A stretch of DNA of 64,000 bases from Microterricola pindariensis (GCF_002936985.1 NZ_MPZN01000003.1:62001-126000); one strand, 5' to 3'. Shown: positions 11,282-20,778, counted from the stretch's first letter. Notes: generated by a model from the sequence alone, not told the origin. Numbers and translations are program-made.

Positions 11282-11982
11282 GCGAGGACGCCGCGGCCGA
11301 ACATGTCGTCGAACTGCGCGCGGTGACACGTGCGTACGGCTCCCCGCCGACGGTGGCCCTGAACGGAGTCGACCTCCGCATCGCCGCGGGGGAGATGCTG
11401 GCGATCGTCGGGCCGAGCGGCTCCGGCAAGTCGACCCTGCTCAACATCATCGGCTCGCTCGACCGCGCCAGCGCCGGGGACACCCGCATCGCCGGGCACG
11501 AAGTCAACCGGATGAGCGACGCCGAGCTCTCGGCGTTGCGCGCCCATGCGATCGGATTCGTGTTCCAGCAGTTCCACCTCTCCGACGGCGTCACCGCCCT
11601 CGACAACGTGGCGACCGGCCTGCTCTACACCGGGATGCCGGCCCGCGAGCGGCGCCGCAAGGCCGAGGTGGCTCTGCGCCGCGTCGGCCTCGGCGACCGG
11701 CTGCGGCACCACCCCCGCCAACTCTCCGGCGGCGAGCGGCAGCGGGTCGCCATCGCGCGGGCCGTGGTCGGCGAGCCGAGCCTGCTGCTGGCCGATGAGC
11801 CGACAGGCAGCCTCGACACGAAGGCCGGCGCCGGCGTGGTCGAGATCCTGGCCGAGCTGAACCGCTCCGGCACGACCGTCGTCGTCATCACGCACGACCA
11901 GGAGCTGGCCGAACGGATGCCGCGCCAGGTTCGCCTGCGCGACGGCGAGATCGTGGCCGACGAGCGCGGGGTGGCGGCGTGA
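11278..11982 (+). CDS. ABC transporter ATP-binding protein (MacB/LolD type)
   Basis: At 234 residues this is a standard ATPase: Walker [10 protein letters not shown] near residue 45, Q-loop FVFQQFHL, signature LSGGERQR, Walker [10 protein letters not shown] and switch His in VITHDQ. It belongs to the MacB/LolD/FtsE group that powers mechanotransmission exporters. The ATG overlaps the upstream stop (ATGA) and the gene overlaps the permease start. A longer in-frame reading upstream exists but lies over the fusion-protein gene and is not used. Confidence 0.93.
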   Translation: MSEDAAAEHVVELRAVTRAYGSPPTVALNGVDLRIAAGEMLAIVGPSGSGKSTLLNIIGSLDRASAGDTRIAGHEVNRMSDAELSALRAHAIGFVFQQFHLSDGVTALDNVATGLLYTGMPARERRRKAEVALRRVGLGDRLRHHPRQLSGGERQRVAIARAVVGEPSLLLADEPTGSLDTKAGAGVVEILAELNRSGTTVVVITHDQELAERMPRQVRLRDGEIVADERGVAA

Positions 11983-13196
11983 GCCGGCCACGGGCAAGCC
12001 GGCCAGGGGCGGCACCGGCCCGCTCACGGCTGCGCCCCGGCGACCTGCTCGCGCTCGGATTCCACGGTCTGCGCGCGCGACCGCTGCGCGCGGTGCTCTC
12101 CTCGCTCGGCATCGCCATCGGCATCGCGGCGATGATCGCGGTGATCGGCATCTCCACGTCGAGCCAGGCGCTCGTCAAGGAACGGCTCTCGGAGCTCGGC
12201 ACCAACCTGCTCACCGTCACCGGCGGCTCCGACCTGCTCGGCCAGGAGGTGCCGCTCGCCGAGGGGGCCGTGGCCGCCATCCGCCGGATCCCCGGTGTGC
12301 AGCACGCCGGGTCGACGGCGGCACTCGCCGACGTGAACGTCTACCGCAACTCCGAGATCGCGCCCTCGCGCACCGGCGGCCTGAGCGTTGCCGCCGCCGA
12401 CCTCGAGCTGCTGGACGCGACGGGTACCCAGATGCTCACCGGCGCCTGGCTGAACGAGGCGACAGCACAGTACCCGACCGTCGTGCTCGGCCGGGCCGCG
12501 GCCGAGCGACTCGGCATCCAGAGCCCCGGCTCCCTGGTCTGGCTCGGCGGGGCGCACTTCTCGGTGCTCGGCATCCTCGACTCCTCGGTGCTCGTGCCAG
12601 AGCTCGACTCGATGGCGCTGATCGGCGAGCCGGTCGCGCGGCAGCTGTTCGGGCACACCGGCAACCCGACGACGATCTACGAGCGCTCGGATGACGCGCG
12701 CGTCGGCGCCGTGCGCACGCTGCTGCCGCCCACCCTCAGCCCGGAGAAGCCCAGCGCGGTCAAGGTGAGCCGGCCATCGGATGCCCTCGCCGCCAAGAAC
12801 ACGGTTGACCAGGCGTTCACTGGGCTGCTCGTCGGCGTCGGCTCGATCGCGCTGCTCGTCGGCGGCATCGGCGTGGCGAACACCATGGTCATCTCCGTGT
12901 TGGAGCGGCGCCGCGAGATCGGCCTGCGCCGCTCGCTCGGAGCAACCAGACGGCACATCCGGCAGCAGTTCCTGCTGGAGGCGGTGCTGTTGGCCGCCGC
13001 CGGCGGGCTCGCCGGCACCGCCCTCGGCTGGCTCATCACGGCGATCGCCGCCCGGGCCAACGGCTGGGCACTGGCGATCCCGCCGGAGGTGCTGGTGGCC
13101 GGAGTCGCCGTCACGGCCGTGGTCGGGGCGATCGCCGGCCTGCTGCCGGCCGTGCGCGCGGCCCGCACCTCTCCGACGGCCGCCCTCAGTAGCTGA
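11979..13196 (+). CDS. ABC transporter permease (MacB/FtsX family)
   Basis: This 405-residue permease has the MacB layout: a transmembrane helix near residues 35-60, a large extracytoplasmic MacB_PCD-like domain, then three helices in the C-terminal FtsX domain ([38 protein letters not shown] is split by the first coupling loop). It starts at a GTG overlapping the ATPase stop. With the ATPase, fusion protein and lipoprotein it probably exports a lipid, peptide or antibiotic in response to the divergent two-component system. A strong terminator follows. Confidence 0.92.
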   Translation: MSRPRASRPGAAPARSRLRPGDLLALGFHGLRARPLRAVLSSLGIAIGIAAMIAVIGISTSSQALVKERLSELGTNLLTVTGGSDLLGQEVPLAEGAVAAIRRIPGVQHAGSTAALADVNVYRNSEIAPSRTGGLSVAAADLELLDATGTQMLTGAWLNEATAQYPTVVLGRAAAERLGIQSPGSLVWLGGAHFSVLGILDSSVLVPELDSMALIGEPVARQLFGHTGNPTTIYERSDDARVGAVRTLLPPTLSPEKPSAVKVSRPSDALAAKNTVDQAFTGLLVGVGSIALLVGGIGVANTMVISVLERRREIGLRRSLGATRRHIRQQFLLEAVLLAAAGGLAGTALGWLITAIAARANGWALAIPPEVLVAGVAVTAVVGAIAGLLPAVRAARTSPTAALSS

Positions 13197-13200
13197 GAAC

Positions 13201-13232
13201 GCGCGGGCGGGCTGCTCAGGCAGCCCGCCCGC
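13201..13232. terminator. Bidirectional terminator between permease and alcohol dehydrogenase genes
   Basis: A perfect 14-bp inverted repeat (13201-13214 with 13219-13232) has a TCAG tetraloop and lies in the 43-bp gap between convergent genes. It is well placed to end both the export operon and the leftward six-gene operon. Confidence 0.85.
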
Positions 13233-13239
13233 GGGATGC

Positions 13240-14415
13240 TCAGGGGCTGAGCACGACCTTGACGCAGCCACGCTCCTTCTTCTGGAACAGCTCGTACATC
13301 TCCGGCGCACGCTCCAATGGGGCGCGGTGCGTCACCAGGTCTTCGAGGCCCAGCGGGTCGGCCGGGTCTTCGACCAGCGGCATCAGCTCGTCGATCCAGC
13401 GATGCACATTGCACTGGCCCATGCGGATCGCGACCTGCTTGTCAAAGAGTGACTTGAAGGGCGTCGGATCGGACTCGCCGGCGTAGACCCCGCTGAGTGA
13501 CACCGTGCCGCCGCGGCGCACCGCGTCGAAGGCGAGGTGCATGGCGCTCAGCCGGTCGATCCCGGTCGTGTTCATGACGACGTTGGCAACAGGGTCTGGA
13601 AGCATGCCGACAATCGCCTGGCCCAGCCCGGCGGCGGGGGCGCCATGGGCTTCCATGCCGACGGCGTCGATGATCGCGTCCGGGCCCCGCCCCTCAGTGC
13701 CCGCCCGCAACTGCTCGGCCGCGTCCGCGGTGAGGTCCATGGTTTCGATGCCGTAGCGCTCAGCCATCAGCCGGCGCTCGGGCACAGGCTCGACGGCCAG
13801 CACGCGGTGCCCGAGGTGCCGGGCGATGCGCCCGGCCAGCTGGCCGACCGGGCCGAGCCCCAACACGCCGAGCACGCCGTCATCCGGGAGCCCGGCATAG
13901 ATGACACCTTGCCAGGCAGTGGGGAGGATGTCGCTGAGAAACAGGTAGCGCGCATCGGGCAAGTCGTGGCCGACCTTGCGTGCGTTGGCGTCGGCGAGCG
14001 GCACCCGCAAACGCTCCGCCTGGCCGCCCGGAACCGAGCCGTACAGCTCGGTGTAGCCGTACAGGCTTGCCCCGCTGCCATGTGCGCGCACCTGGGTGGT
14101 CTCGCACTGAGTGCTGAGCCCCCGCCGACACATGAAACACTCGCCGCAGGCGATGACGAAGGGGATGACCACGCGATCGCCCGCGGTGAGCGTGCGCACT
14201 GCCGCGCCCACCTCCTCCACGATGCCCATCGACTCGTGACCGAGAACATCGCCGCGAGACAGGAACGGACCGAGCAATTCGTAGAGGTGCAGGTCGGATC
14301 CGCAGATCGCGGTCGAGGTGATGCGGATGACGACGTCGGTGGGCTGCTCGATGACCGGGTCGGGCACCTCTTCGACGCTGACGGAGCGTTTGGCCTGCCA
14401 GGTGAGGGCCCTCAT
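13240..14415 (-). CDS. Zinc-dependent alcohol dehydrogenase (FdhA/threonine dehydrogenase-like)
   Basis: This 391-residue medium-chain dehydrogenase binds catalytic zinc through CGSDLH (Cys38) and GHES, structural zinc through the CGECFMCRRGLSTQC cluster, and NAD through GLGPVGQLAGR near residue 190. Length and the extended C-terminal half match the glutathione-independent formaldehyde dehydrogenase-like subgroup. It is the last gene of a six-gene leftward operon and overlaps the manganese catalase gene by 4 bp (ATGA). In this context it may detoxify an aldehyde or alcohol during stress. The substrate is not determinable here. Confidence 0.88.
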   Translation of the reverse strand: MRALTWQAKRSVSVEEVPDPVIEQPTDVVIRITSTAICGSDLHLYELLGPFLSRGDVLGHESMGIVEEVGAAVRTLTAGDRVVIPFVIACGECFMCRRGLSTQCETTQVRAHGSGASLYGYTELYGSVPGGQAERLRVPLADANARKVGHDLPDARYLFLSDILPTAWQGVIYAGLPDDGVLGVLGLGPVGQLAGRIARHLGHRVLAVEPVPERRLMAERYGIETMDLTADAAEQLRAGTEGRGPDAIIDAVGMEAHGAPAAGLGQAIVGMLPDPVANVVMNTTGIDRLSAMHLAFDAVRRGGTVSLSGVYAGESDPTPFKSLFDKQVAIRMGQCNVHRWIDELMPLVEDPADPLGLEDLVTHRAPLERAPEMYELFQKKERGCVKVVLSP

Positions 14416-15368
14416 CTCGAACTCACTGGCCCGAAACTCGCGTCAACCGCCGTCATCTCCAGGTCTGCCGTGGCCTGGATCAACTCGAGGAGGGCCGGGT
14501 CCAACCCCGGGGCGAACTCCTCGGGGCGCTCAACCGAGATCGTCGACGGCACACCCTCTGGCGCTTGTTCGTCGGCGACAAGGGTCGAGCCATCGCCAGC
14601 CGGCGACGCGCCTTGGAAGATCTTTCCGGCCTCGGACTGGGTGGCGAGGTCAAAGGTGTACTGCTTGTTGTGCAGCCCGAGGTCCAACAGCTTCTTCACT
14701 TCGGGAAACGCCTCGGCGTTGGTCTTCGGAATCGGCAAGAGGGCGTTCCACTTCACCCCCAGCGTCTCCAGGGCCTTGGCATAGGCGATCTCATGCGCCT
14801 GGTCGCGCACGATCAGGTAGGCGATCGTCGAACGCGCGGTCTTGTTGTCGGTCATCTCGTAGATCCGGCACTTCTGCAAACGCCCGGTGGACTCCAACAT
14901 CAGGTTGTAGAGCAGATCGAGTGGGAGGTTTCCTGAGTTGTAGACGTAGCTGCCGCTCCACGGGTTGCCCGCGGCGTCCACAGGGAGAGCGCCTTGGGCG
15001 CCCACCAGATAGTGGTGGATGTTGCCGTGGTCCAGCGCAATCTCGAGGGGGATCGCACCCCCGGCACCCGGCTTGTCCAGCGGCTCATCGGGCCGGCCGC
15101 GATAGCGCGGCGAGCCGTCGAGCAGGCGCGAGATGGTGGTGCCGATGAGCTCGACGTGACTGATTTCCTCCGTTCCGATGCCCTGCAAGAGGTCACGATA
15201 GGGCTTCGCCGCCGGTCCGCGAAAATTCATGGCTTGGAAGAGGTACTGCATCATGGTGCGCATCTCCCCGAACTGACCCCCGAGGCCCTCTTGCAGCGCG
15301 TTGGCCGCTGCCGGATCCGGCTCGTCTTGTGCAATGTCGTTGATGAGGCGTTGAACGTGGAAGTACAT
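14412..15368 (-). CDS. Manganese (non-haem) catalase
   Basis: This 318-residue protein matches Mn catalases, which disproportionate hydrogen peroxide at a dimanganese centre. The N-terminal MYFHVQRLINDIAQDEPDP, the metal-ligand segments GTEEISHVELIGT and RDQAHEIAYAKALE (Glu/His ligands in a four-helix bundle) and the GGAIPLEIALDHGN-like loop are all present. The ATG at 15368 has AGAAAGG upstream; an in-frame extension to 15443 would run into brkB. It is 19 bp downstream of the BrkB gene and overlaps the dehydrogenase, so it is part of the stress operon. Confidence 0.93.
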   Translation of the reverse strand: MYFHVQRLINDIAQDEPDPAAANALQEGLGGQFGEMRTMMQYLFQAMNFRGPAAKPYRDLLQGIGTEEISHVELIGTTISRLLDGSPRYRGRPDEPLDKPGAGGAIPLEIALDHGNIHHYLVGAQGALPVDAAGNPWSGSYVYNSGNLPLDLLYNLMLESTGRLQKCRIYEMTDNKTARSTIAYLIVRDQAHEIAYAKALETLGVKWNALLPIPKTNAEAFPEVKKLLDLGLHNKQYTFDLATQSEAGKIFQGASPAGDGSTLVADEQAPEGVPSTISVERPEEFAPGLDPALLELIQATADLEMTAVDASFGPVSSR

Positions 15369-15387
15369 GGTCGTGCCTTTCTCTGCG

Positions 15388-16452
15388 TCAGTGGGGTGTC
15401 TCGGGGTGTTCGTTCTGTTCACGGATGCGGCGGCCGGCCGCAATGTCGGCGCGCTCCTTCTCGGCGGCCTTGTCGCTCTTGCGGGTGTCGCGCGGCGGCA
15501 GCTGGATCTCTTCCTCCGCGGCGATTCCGGCCTGCAACTGCCGGCTCCGCTCCAGCTCGGCGTCGAATTCGGCGCCGAACAGCAGGGCGATGTTGGCTAT
15601 CCACAGCCAGAGCAAGAAGACGATGACACCGGCCAGTGAGCCGTAGTTGCGGTCGTAGTTGGCGAAGTTCGTCACGTACAGCCCGAACAGGAACGACGCC
15701 ACCAGCAGCGTCACCAGCGCCAGCAGCGCGCCCAGGCTGATCCAGCGAAACTTGGGTTGCTTTGCGTTGGGCGTGGCGTAGTACAGCAGCGCGACAACCA
15801 GCACGGCTGCCACCGCCAGCACCGGCCATTTGAGGATCGCCCACACGAGCTGTGCCGTTTCACCGATGCCGAGGGTGTTGCCGATGGCGGTGGCGACCGG
15901 TCCGGACACGATCACGATCACGATCATCACGAGCATGAGCAGGATGGCGGCGATCGTGACGCCGAGCTGCACGGGGCGCAGCTTCCAGAAGGGGCGCCCC
16001 TCCTGCACTTCATAGATCCTGTTCATCGCCCGGCTGAACGCGCCGACGTAGCCGGAGGCCGACCAGACGGCCAGAACGACACCGACGACGAGCGCGAGCC
16101 CGGCGCTCGACGAGGAGCTGAAGCTCTCGATCGGGCCGCGCAGCGTGTCGGCGGTGCCGCCGGGCGCCACCTCGTCGATGAGGGAGAGGATGGTGTCGGC
16201 CGCGCGCTCGCCCTGGCCGACCACGCCCAGCAGCGAGACCAGCGCGATCAGGGCAGGGAAGATCGACAGCACCGCGTAGAAGGTGAGCGAGGCCGCCAAA
16301 TCCAGACACTGGTCGGCCGAGAACTCGCGGATCGTCTTGCGAATCGCGTACTTCCACGTGGGGGCGGCGACCCTCGCCGGAGAATCAGGCTTGCGCGGAT
16401 CATCCGGCGCCGGCGCGGCACGGTGCTTGTCACTGGCGGAATCACGAGCCAC
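15388..16452 (-). CDS. YihY/BrkB family inner-membrane protein
   Basis: This 354-residue protein has the YihY (formerly RNase BN-like) pattern: about six transmembrane helices between residues 50 and 300, the motif DQCLDLAASLTFYAVLSIFPALI, the SASGYVGAFSRAMNRIYEV segment and YGSLAGVIVFLLWLW in the last helix pair. Charged hydrophilic tails lie at both ends. Family members may be lipid or small-molecule transporters; the function is unproven. It is 47 bp downstream of the DUF3618 gene in the leftward operon. Confidence 0.9.
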   Translation of the reverse strand: MARDSASDKHRAAPAPDDPRKPDSPARVAAPTWKYAIRKTIREFSADQCLDLAASLTFYAVLSIFPALIALVSLLGVVGQGERAADTILSLIDEVAPGGTADTLRGPIESFSSSSSAGLALVVGVVLAVWSASGYVGAFSRAMNRIYEVQEGRPFWKLRPVQLGVTIAAILLMLVMIVIVIVSGPVATAIGNTLGIGETAQLVWAILKWPVLAVAAVLVVALLYYATPNAKQPKFRWISLGALLALVTLLVASFLFGLYVTNFANYDRNYGSLAGVIVFLLWLWIANIALLFGAEFDAELERSRQLQAGIAAEEEIQLPPRDTRKSDKAAEKERADIAAGRRIREQNEHPETPH

Positions 16453-16499
16453 GGGGCCCTCCTCGGTTCTCGTCGACGGGCGGCGGGGCAGCTGCGCTC

Positions 16500-17078
16500 C
16501 TACACGCCGGTGTCCTGCCCGGGCCCGGTCGCCTGCTCCTTGACGTCCGAGGCCGAGGATGCGGCCTCGTGCTGCACCGTGGTCGCGGCATCCGTCGCCG
16601 TCTCTTTCACGGCTTCAGCGGCATCCGCAAGCGGCTGCTTGAGATGCTCTCCCACCTCCGTGGCCGCGTCCGCGAGTTCATGGGCCAGTGGCTCCGCGGC
16701 ATCTTTCACGTTTGCGGCGATCTTCTTCTCGGCGGTGCTTGCCGGGATCAGCGATGCGGCGAGGAGGCCAGCGCCGAACGCGATGAGTCCGACGGCGAGC
16801 GGGTTGCCCTTGGCCTGCGCTGCGGCATGATGTGCGGCACCGGAGACGTGGTCGGCGGCATCGCCCACCGCGTCCTGGGCGTCGGACGCCGAGCCCATGA
16901 GCGTGTCGCTGAGGGTGCCGAACGCCCTCTTCACCTTGTTGCCTTGGCGGTGCATGATCTTGCTCGGTGTGACCTTGTCGACGAGGGCGTCGACGTTGCT
17001 GCCGAGTTCGCGGCGGGTGTCTTCAAGCTGGGCCTGGATGACGCGGGGGTCGTCACTGGCGGGTGTGGGGGTGCTCAT
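16500..17078 (-). CDS. DUF3618 domain membrane-associated protein
   Basis: This 192-residue protein has the DUF3618 signature RVIQAQLEDTRRELGSNVDALVDKVTP near residues 12-40, one hydrophobic segment (LAVGLIAFGAGLLAASLIP) near 100 and a long Ala-rich amphipathic C-terminus resembling LEA or apolipoprotein repeats. The ATG at 17078 follows GAGGAAG and overlaps the holin-X stop (ATGA). Such proteins usually travel with holin-X proteins in actinobacteria. It is predicted to sit at the membrane and protect or organise it. The function is unknown. Confidence 0.85.
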   Translation of the reverse strand: MSTPTPASDDPRVIQAQLEDTRRELGSNVDALVDKVTPSKIMHRQGNKVKRAFGTLSDTLMGSASDAQDAVGDAADHVSGAAHHAAAQAKGNPLAVGLIAFGAGLLAASLIPASTAEKKIAANVKDAAEPLAHELADAATEVGEHLKQPLADAAEAVKETATDAATTVQHEAASSASDVKEQATGPGQDTGV

Positions 17079-17491
17079 CGGTCTTCCTCGTTTCTTTTGA
17101 GTGCGTCTGGAATCTTCTTCAGGGAGTCGACGGTGCGGGGCGCACCGCGCACCGACTTCATCTCGCGGCGGCCGATCGAGTAGAGGATGGCCGCCACGAT
17201 GCCCCAGATCACGGCGATCACCAAAGCTGCCCAGGCGATGTCCATGACATGGCCGAGGCCCCACCAGGCGGCGAACGAGAGGAAGAGCACCGTGAGGTGG
17301 GCTGTGTAGCCGGCCCCACCGAGGATCCCCGCGCTCTTGCCGGCCCGGGTGGCCGTCTGGCGGACCTCCGCCTTCGCCAGCTCGAGTTCCTGGCGGATGA
17401 GAGTGGAAACGTCGCGGGTGACTTCTCCGAGCAGGTCGCCGAGCGAAGTCTCCTCGGCCTTGCGCTCGGACGGGGTTGGAAGATCACTCAT
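17075..17491 (-). CDS. Holin-X superfamily III/DUF1469-type membrane protein
   Basis: This 138-residue protein has a conserved N-terminal amphipathic helix (SLGDLLGEVTRDVSTLIRQELELAKAEV without the ends) and two transmembrane helices near residues 50-75 and 80-105. This is the putative Actinobacterial Holin-X family, present in host genomes and not necessarily phage-derived. The start is the ATG at 17491, which shares a base with the upstream stop (TGATG). It overlaps the DUF3618 gene, so the two are translationally coupled. Confidence 0.88.
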   Translation of the reverse strand: MSDLPTPSERKAEETSLGDLLGEVTRDVSTLIRQELELAKAEVRQTATRAGKSAGILGGAGYTAHLTVLFLSFAAWWGLGHVMDIAWAALVIAVIWGIVAAILYSIGRREMKSVRGAPRTVDSLKKIPDALKRNEEDR

Positions 17492-18165
17492 CACGACCCC
17501 CCAACCGATGTCGACGGCCATGCCGGCGGCGCGAGCGGATCAGACGGGGACGGGGGTGTCGCGGGCGTCGGCGCAGCCGTCGAGCGGGGGGCCGTTGACG
17601 TCGCCGAGTGCGGGGGCGCCGCAGATCCAGTGGGCTGCTGATCGGCGTTGTCGGCGATCATGGAACGGGTCAGGCGGCCCGCGACAACGCCTGCCGCAGC
17701 CGCGATGGCGATGAACGTGCCGGGCTGACGGCGTGCATACGACTTGACCTCGTTGAGTAGCGAGCCGGGGTCACGGCGGTCCAACCAGTCGGCGATGCTG
17801 CTCGCCCGTGTTGCGGCCTGCTGGGCGAGGTCGCTGGCCACGCCGGGTGACTCGGATGATGCGGCCATGGACGCCAGCTCATCACCGAAGGAGCGCAGGC
17901 CTGTGGCGACGCGCTTCTGCTGCGCGGCAGCCTGGTCGGCAAGCTCTGCTTGCGTCTCCCGGTACAGTTCTCTGGCCTGCTTCTTCGTCTCGGTGCCAAC
18001 CCGGTGGATCTCGTCTTGTGCGACCTCGGCCACGTGCTGCCCGGCGGCAAGCGAGGCGTCTTTGACATCGGCGGCGCGTTCGGTGGTGCTTCGCGTGTCA
18101 TCGGTGCTGACATCCGTGCCGAAGCCGGGGTTGTTAGTGCCGAAGTTCGCTTCTGTGTTCGACAT
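17491..18165 (-). CDS. Alanine-rich helical membrane-associated protein, first gene of stress operon
   Basis: This 224-residue protein has a low-complexity N-terminus, a long charged helical region (residues ~30-130, e.g. AGQHVAEVAQDEIHRVGTE) that could form a coiled coil, one hydrophobic segment (GTFIAIAAAAGVVAGRL) near 155-172 and a Pro/Ser/Thr-rich tail. It resembles proteins found with holin-X and DUF3618 proteins. The ATG at 18165 has GGAG upstream. It heads the leftward operon that ends with Mn catalase and the dehydrogenase. No enzymatic motif is visible. Confidence 0.8.
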   Translation of the reverse strand: MSNTEANFGTNNPGFGTDVSTDDTRSTTERAADVKDASLAAGQHVAEVAQDEIHRVGTETKKQARELYRETQAELADQAAAQQKRVATGLRSFGDELASMAASSESPGVASDLAQQAATRASSIADWLDRRDPGSLLNEVKSYARRQPGTFIAIAAAAGVVAGRLTRSMIADNADQQPTGSAAPPHSATSTAPRSTAAPTPATPPSPSDPLAPPAWPSTSVGGS

Positions 18166-18570
18166 GGCTCTCCTTGACAATTCAGTGGAGCTCAAGGCGA
18201 CGGTTCTCGCCACCTCCGTTCCACTTTCAGAGCCTTCTTTCATCCCAGGCCGCGCTCAACCCCTTCGGCCACGGCCAGGCGAGGCCGCGATGCGCGCGAC
18301 CGTCGCGCTTCGCCGTGTTTGTGCGGATCGCGGCGCGCAGGAAGCGGTCGCTGGCAATCAGGGAGATTTTGGGGATCGCCCAGGTATGCGTCATCGTCTA
18401 TAATCTTCACCCGCTGGATGCGGGCGCTCTCGGATGCCGGCGTTGGCGGGCCTCCGCGCGACGCTCATCACACATCTGGCTGATCAACCATTTGAGCGAT
18501 GCCGGCTGAGCCCGCCATCCCTAGGCTGGGGGATGGAAGGACGCGGCCGCTCCGGGCCGCGAGACGCACG
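18166..18570. promoter_or_regulatory. Divergent intergenic region with candidate ECF-type promoter for the stress operon
   Basis: This 405-bp region separates the stress operon from the MFS gene. On the minus strand GGAAC (18222-18218) and CGTC (18202-18199) are 15 bp apart, similar to extracytoplasmic-function sigma promoters (GGAAC-N15/17-CGTT), about 34 nt before the first start codon. On the plus strand a TATAAT lies at 18399-18404 but has no good -35. No gene was found here. Confidence 0.35.
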
Positions 18571-20262
18571 ATGGCAGAGTTCCAGTCACAGTCACAGTCA
18601 CAAGCACCGTCCCACGGCGCGGAGAACGAGTCCATCACGCCCCCGCAGTCCGGGCGCCGCCGCTGGATCGGACTGGGCGTGCTGGCCGCGGCCCTGTCGA
18701 TGATCGTGCTCGACGGCACCATCGTCGGCGTCGCGCTGCCGGTCATCATCGAAGACCTGCACCTGGATCTGAGCGATGCGCAGTGGGTCAACGGCATCTA
18801 CTCGGTCGTGTTCGCGGCGCTGCTGCTCACCGCCGGGCGGCTCGGCGACCGACTCGGACGCCGCAGGATGCTCGTCGTCGGCATTCTGATCTTCATGACG
18901 GGCAGCCTGCTCGCCGCCCTCTCCGTCTCGGGCGGCACGCTGATCGCCGCCCGCCTCGTGCAGGGCGTCGGCGGCGCGCTGATCCTGCCGACCACACTCT
19001 CGACGGTGAACGCCACCTTCCGCGGGCGGGACCGGGCGGTGGCCTTCGGCATCTGGGGCGCCGTCATCTCGGGCATGGCCGCCTTCGGGCCGCTGCTCGG
19101 CGGCTGGTTGACCACCGCGTTCAGCTGGCAGTGGATCTTCATCGTCAACCTGCCGCTCGGCGCGATCATCCTGGTCGGCGCCTTCCTCGCCGTCAGCGAG
19201 ACCCGCGCCGTCATCACCTCGCCGGGCCTGGACGTCGACGGCCTGCTGCTCAGCGCGATCGGCTTCGGTGGCATCGTGTTCGCCCTGATCGAGGGGCGTT
19301 CGCTCGGTTGGTGGGCGCCGACCGCCGAGTTCGAGGTCTTCGGCTGGGTGTGGCCGACATCCGCCCCCGTCTCACCGGTGCCGGTCGCCGGGTTCATCGG
19401 CATCGTCTGCATCGTGCTGTTCGTGTTCTGGGAGCGGCACCGCGGCCGCAACGGGCGCTCGGCGATCCTCGACCTCAAGCTGTTCTCGGTGCCCACCTTC
19501 ACCTGGGGCAACCTGACCGCGCTCTGCGTGGCGATCGGCGAGTTCGGCCTCCTGTTCGTGCTGCCGCTGTTCATCGTCAACGCGATGGGGCTGACGACGC
19601 TCGGCGCCGGCCTGGTGCTGGCCGCGATGGGTGTCGGCGCCTTCCTCTCCGGCGCCTCCGCGCGGCACCTCTCCGAGCGGATGGGCGCCCCCAACGTCGT
19701 GCTGCTCGGGCTGGGCATCGAGGTCGTCGGCGTCACGCTCACGGCGCTGTTCCTGCACGCCGGCTCCGCGCCCTGGCTCATCGCCCTGCTGCTCGTCGTC
19801 TACGGCCTCGGCCTCGGGCTGGCATCCGCCCAGCTGACCGGAACAGTGCTGGTCGACATCCCGACCGAGAAGTCCGGCCAGGGCTCTGCGACGCAGAGCA
19901 CGGTGCGCCAGGTCGGCTCGGCGCTCGGCACCGCCCTCATCGGAGCGGTGCTCGCGGCGGGGTTGGCGACGGCGATCCCGGCCCAGCTCGAGACGGTGTC
20001 CGGCCTGCCGCCGGCAGCCGCCGAACAGCTGGCGCAGGCGACAGAGCTCTCCGCCGGAGGCACGATCGGCCAGATTCGGGAGGAGGGCACGACCGGCAAA
20101 CTGGGGGAGTCCGGCCCGGCCGTCGCCACCGCGCTCTCCGACGGCTTCGCGGATGCCGCGCGCACCTCGCTCTACGCCGCCGCCGGCTTTCTCGCCCTCG
20201 GCTTCCTCTTCGCGCTGCAGCTGCGGGCGAGGTCCCGGCGACCCTCGCCCTCGCAGGACTAG
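18571..20262 (+). CDS. MFS transporter, DHA2 (EmrB/QacA) family
   Basis: This 563-residue exporter has the 14-helix DHA2 pattern: motif D1-like LDGTIVGVALPVI in helix 1, motif A GRLGDRLGRRRM after helix 2 and motif C-like GPLLGGWL in helix 5. A QSQ-rich hydrophilic N-terminus precedes helix 1. The ATG at 18571 is chosen because it gives a normal N-terminus; an upstream ATG at 18499 adds 24 basic residues. It likely exports drugs or metabolites using the proton gradient. No adjacent regulator is present. Its stop codon overlaps a -10-like TAGGCT used by the next gene. Confidence 0.9.
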   Translation: MAEFQSQSQSQAPSHGAENESITPPQSGRRRWIGLGVLAAALSMIVLDGTIVGVALPVIIEDLHLDLSDAQWVNGIYSVVFAALLLTAGRLGDRLGRRRMLVVGILIFMTGSLLAALSVSGGTLIAARLVQGVGGALILPTTLSTVNATFRGRDRAVAFGIWGAVISGMAAFGPLLGGWLTTAFSWQWIFIVNLPLGAIILVGAFLAVSETRAVITSPGLDVDGLLLSAIGFGGIVFALIEGRSLGWWAPTAEFEVFGWVWPTSAPVSPVPVAGFIGIVCIVLFVFWERHRGRNGRSAILDLKLFSVPTFTWGNLTALCVAIGEFGLLFVLPLFIVNAMGLTTLGAGLVLAAMGVGAFLSGASARHLSERMGAPNVVLLGLGIEVVGVTLTALFLHAGSAPWLIALLLVVYGLGLGLASAQLTGTVLVDIPTEKSGQGSATQSTVRQVGSALGTALIGAVLAAGLATAIPAQLETVSGLPPAAAEQLAQATELSAGGTIGQIREEGTTGKLGESGPAVATALSDGFADAARTSLYAAAGFLALGFLFALQLRARSRRPSPSQD

Positions 20263-20271
20263 GCTCGTGGT
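20260..20271 (+). promoter_or_regulatory. Leaderless-type -10 element for the 20272 gene
   Basis: TAGGCT (20260-20265) lies exactly 6 nt before the GTG start at 20272 and overlaps the upstream stop codon. No Shine-Dalgarno sequence is visible, which points to a leaderless message. Confidence 0.5.
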
Positions 20272-20778
20272 GTGTCAGGAGACCGCCGCAGTAAGAAGAC
20301 GCACCTTGCAGACCGCCTGCGCGAGCAGGTGTACGTGACCTTCACCGGTCTGGCGGTGATCATCGCCCTGCAATCCCATGCCCACGACCTCACCGGCCAG
20401 GCCGCGGCGACGACGCTCTCCATCACGGTGTTCGGGGTGCTGTTGGCCGCATTCATCGCCGAGGTGATCACCCACATGATCGTGGGAAGCGCGCTGCCGG
20501 ACCGCGCGGAGGTCACGCACATGCTCCGCTCCACGGTCGGCGCCGTGGGGATCGTCGTGCTGCCGATCCTCGCCTTGGTGTTGGCTGCAGTGGGCGTCTG
20601 GTCGGTCACAACCGCGCTCACCATCGCGAGCGTCCTGCTCATCGCCACGCTCGTCGCGGTCGTGTTCCTCGCGATTCGGCGCACCGCGATCGGCCCCTGG
20701 CAGCAGCTCGCCGTGCTCTTGGCCCTCGCCCTGCTCGGCGTGCTGGTGCTGGCGCTCGAGGTTGCGGCGCATGGCTGA
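20272..20778 (+). CDS. Small integral membrane protein of unknown function
   Basis: This 168-residue protein is predicted to have four or five transmembrane helices (near residues 22-36, 46-70, 88-110, 115-132 and 142-163) and a basic N-terminus. The conserved-looking EVITHMIVG between helices resembles a motif in uncharacterised actinobacterial membrane proteins. It starts with GTG and overlaps the DoxX-like gene by 8 bp, so the two are probably co-translated. I do not recognise a named family. Confidence 0.7.
   Translation: MSGDRRSKKTHLADRLREQVYVTFTGLAVIIALQSHAHDLTGQAAATTLSITVFGVLLAAFIAEVITHMIVGSALPDRAEVTHMLRSTVGAVGIVVLPILALVLAAVGVWSVTTALTIASVLLIATLVAVVFLAIRRTAIGPWQQLAVLLALALLGVLVLALEVAAHG

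Noticed and set aside
17075-17491. Prophage remnant suggested by a holin-family protein
   Set aside because: Holin-X proteins are common in actinobacterial chromosomes next to DUF3618; no other phage gene, att site or integrase is present.
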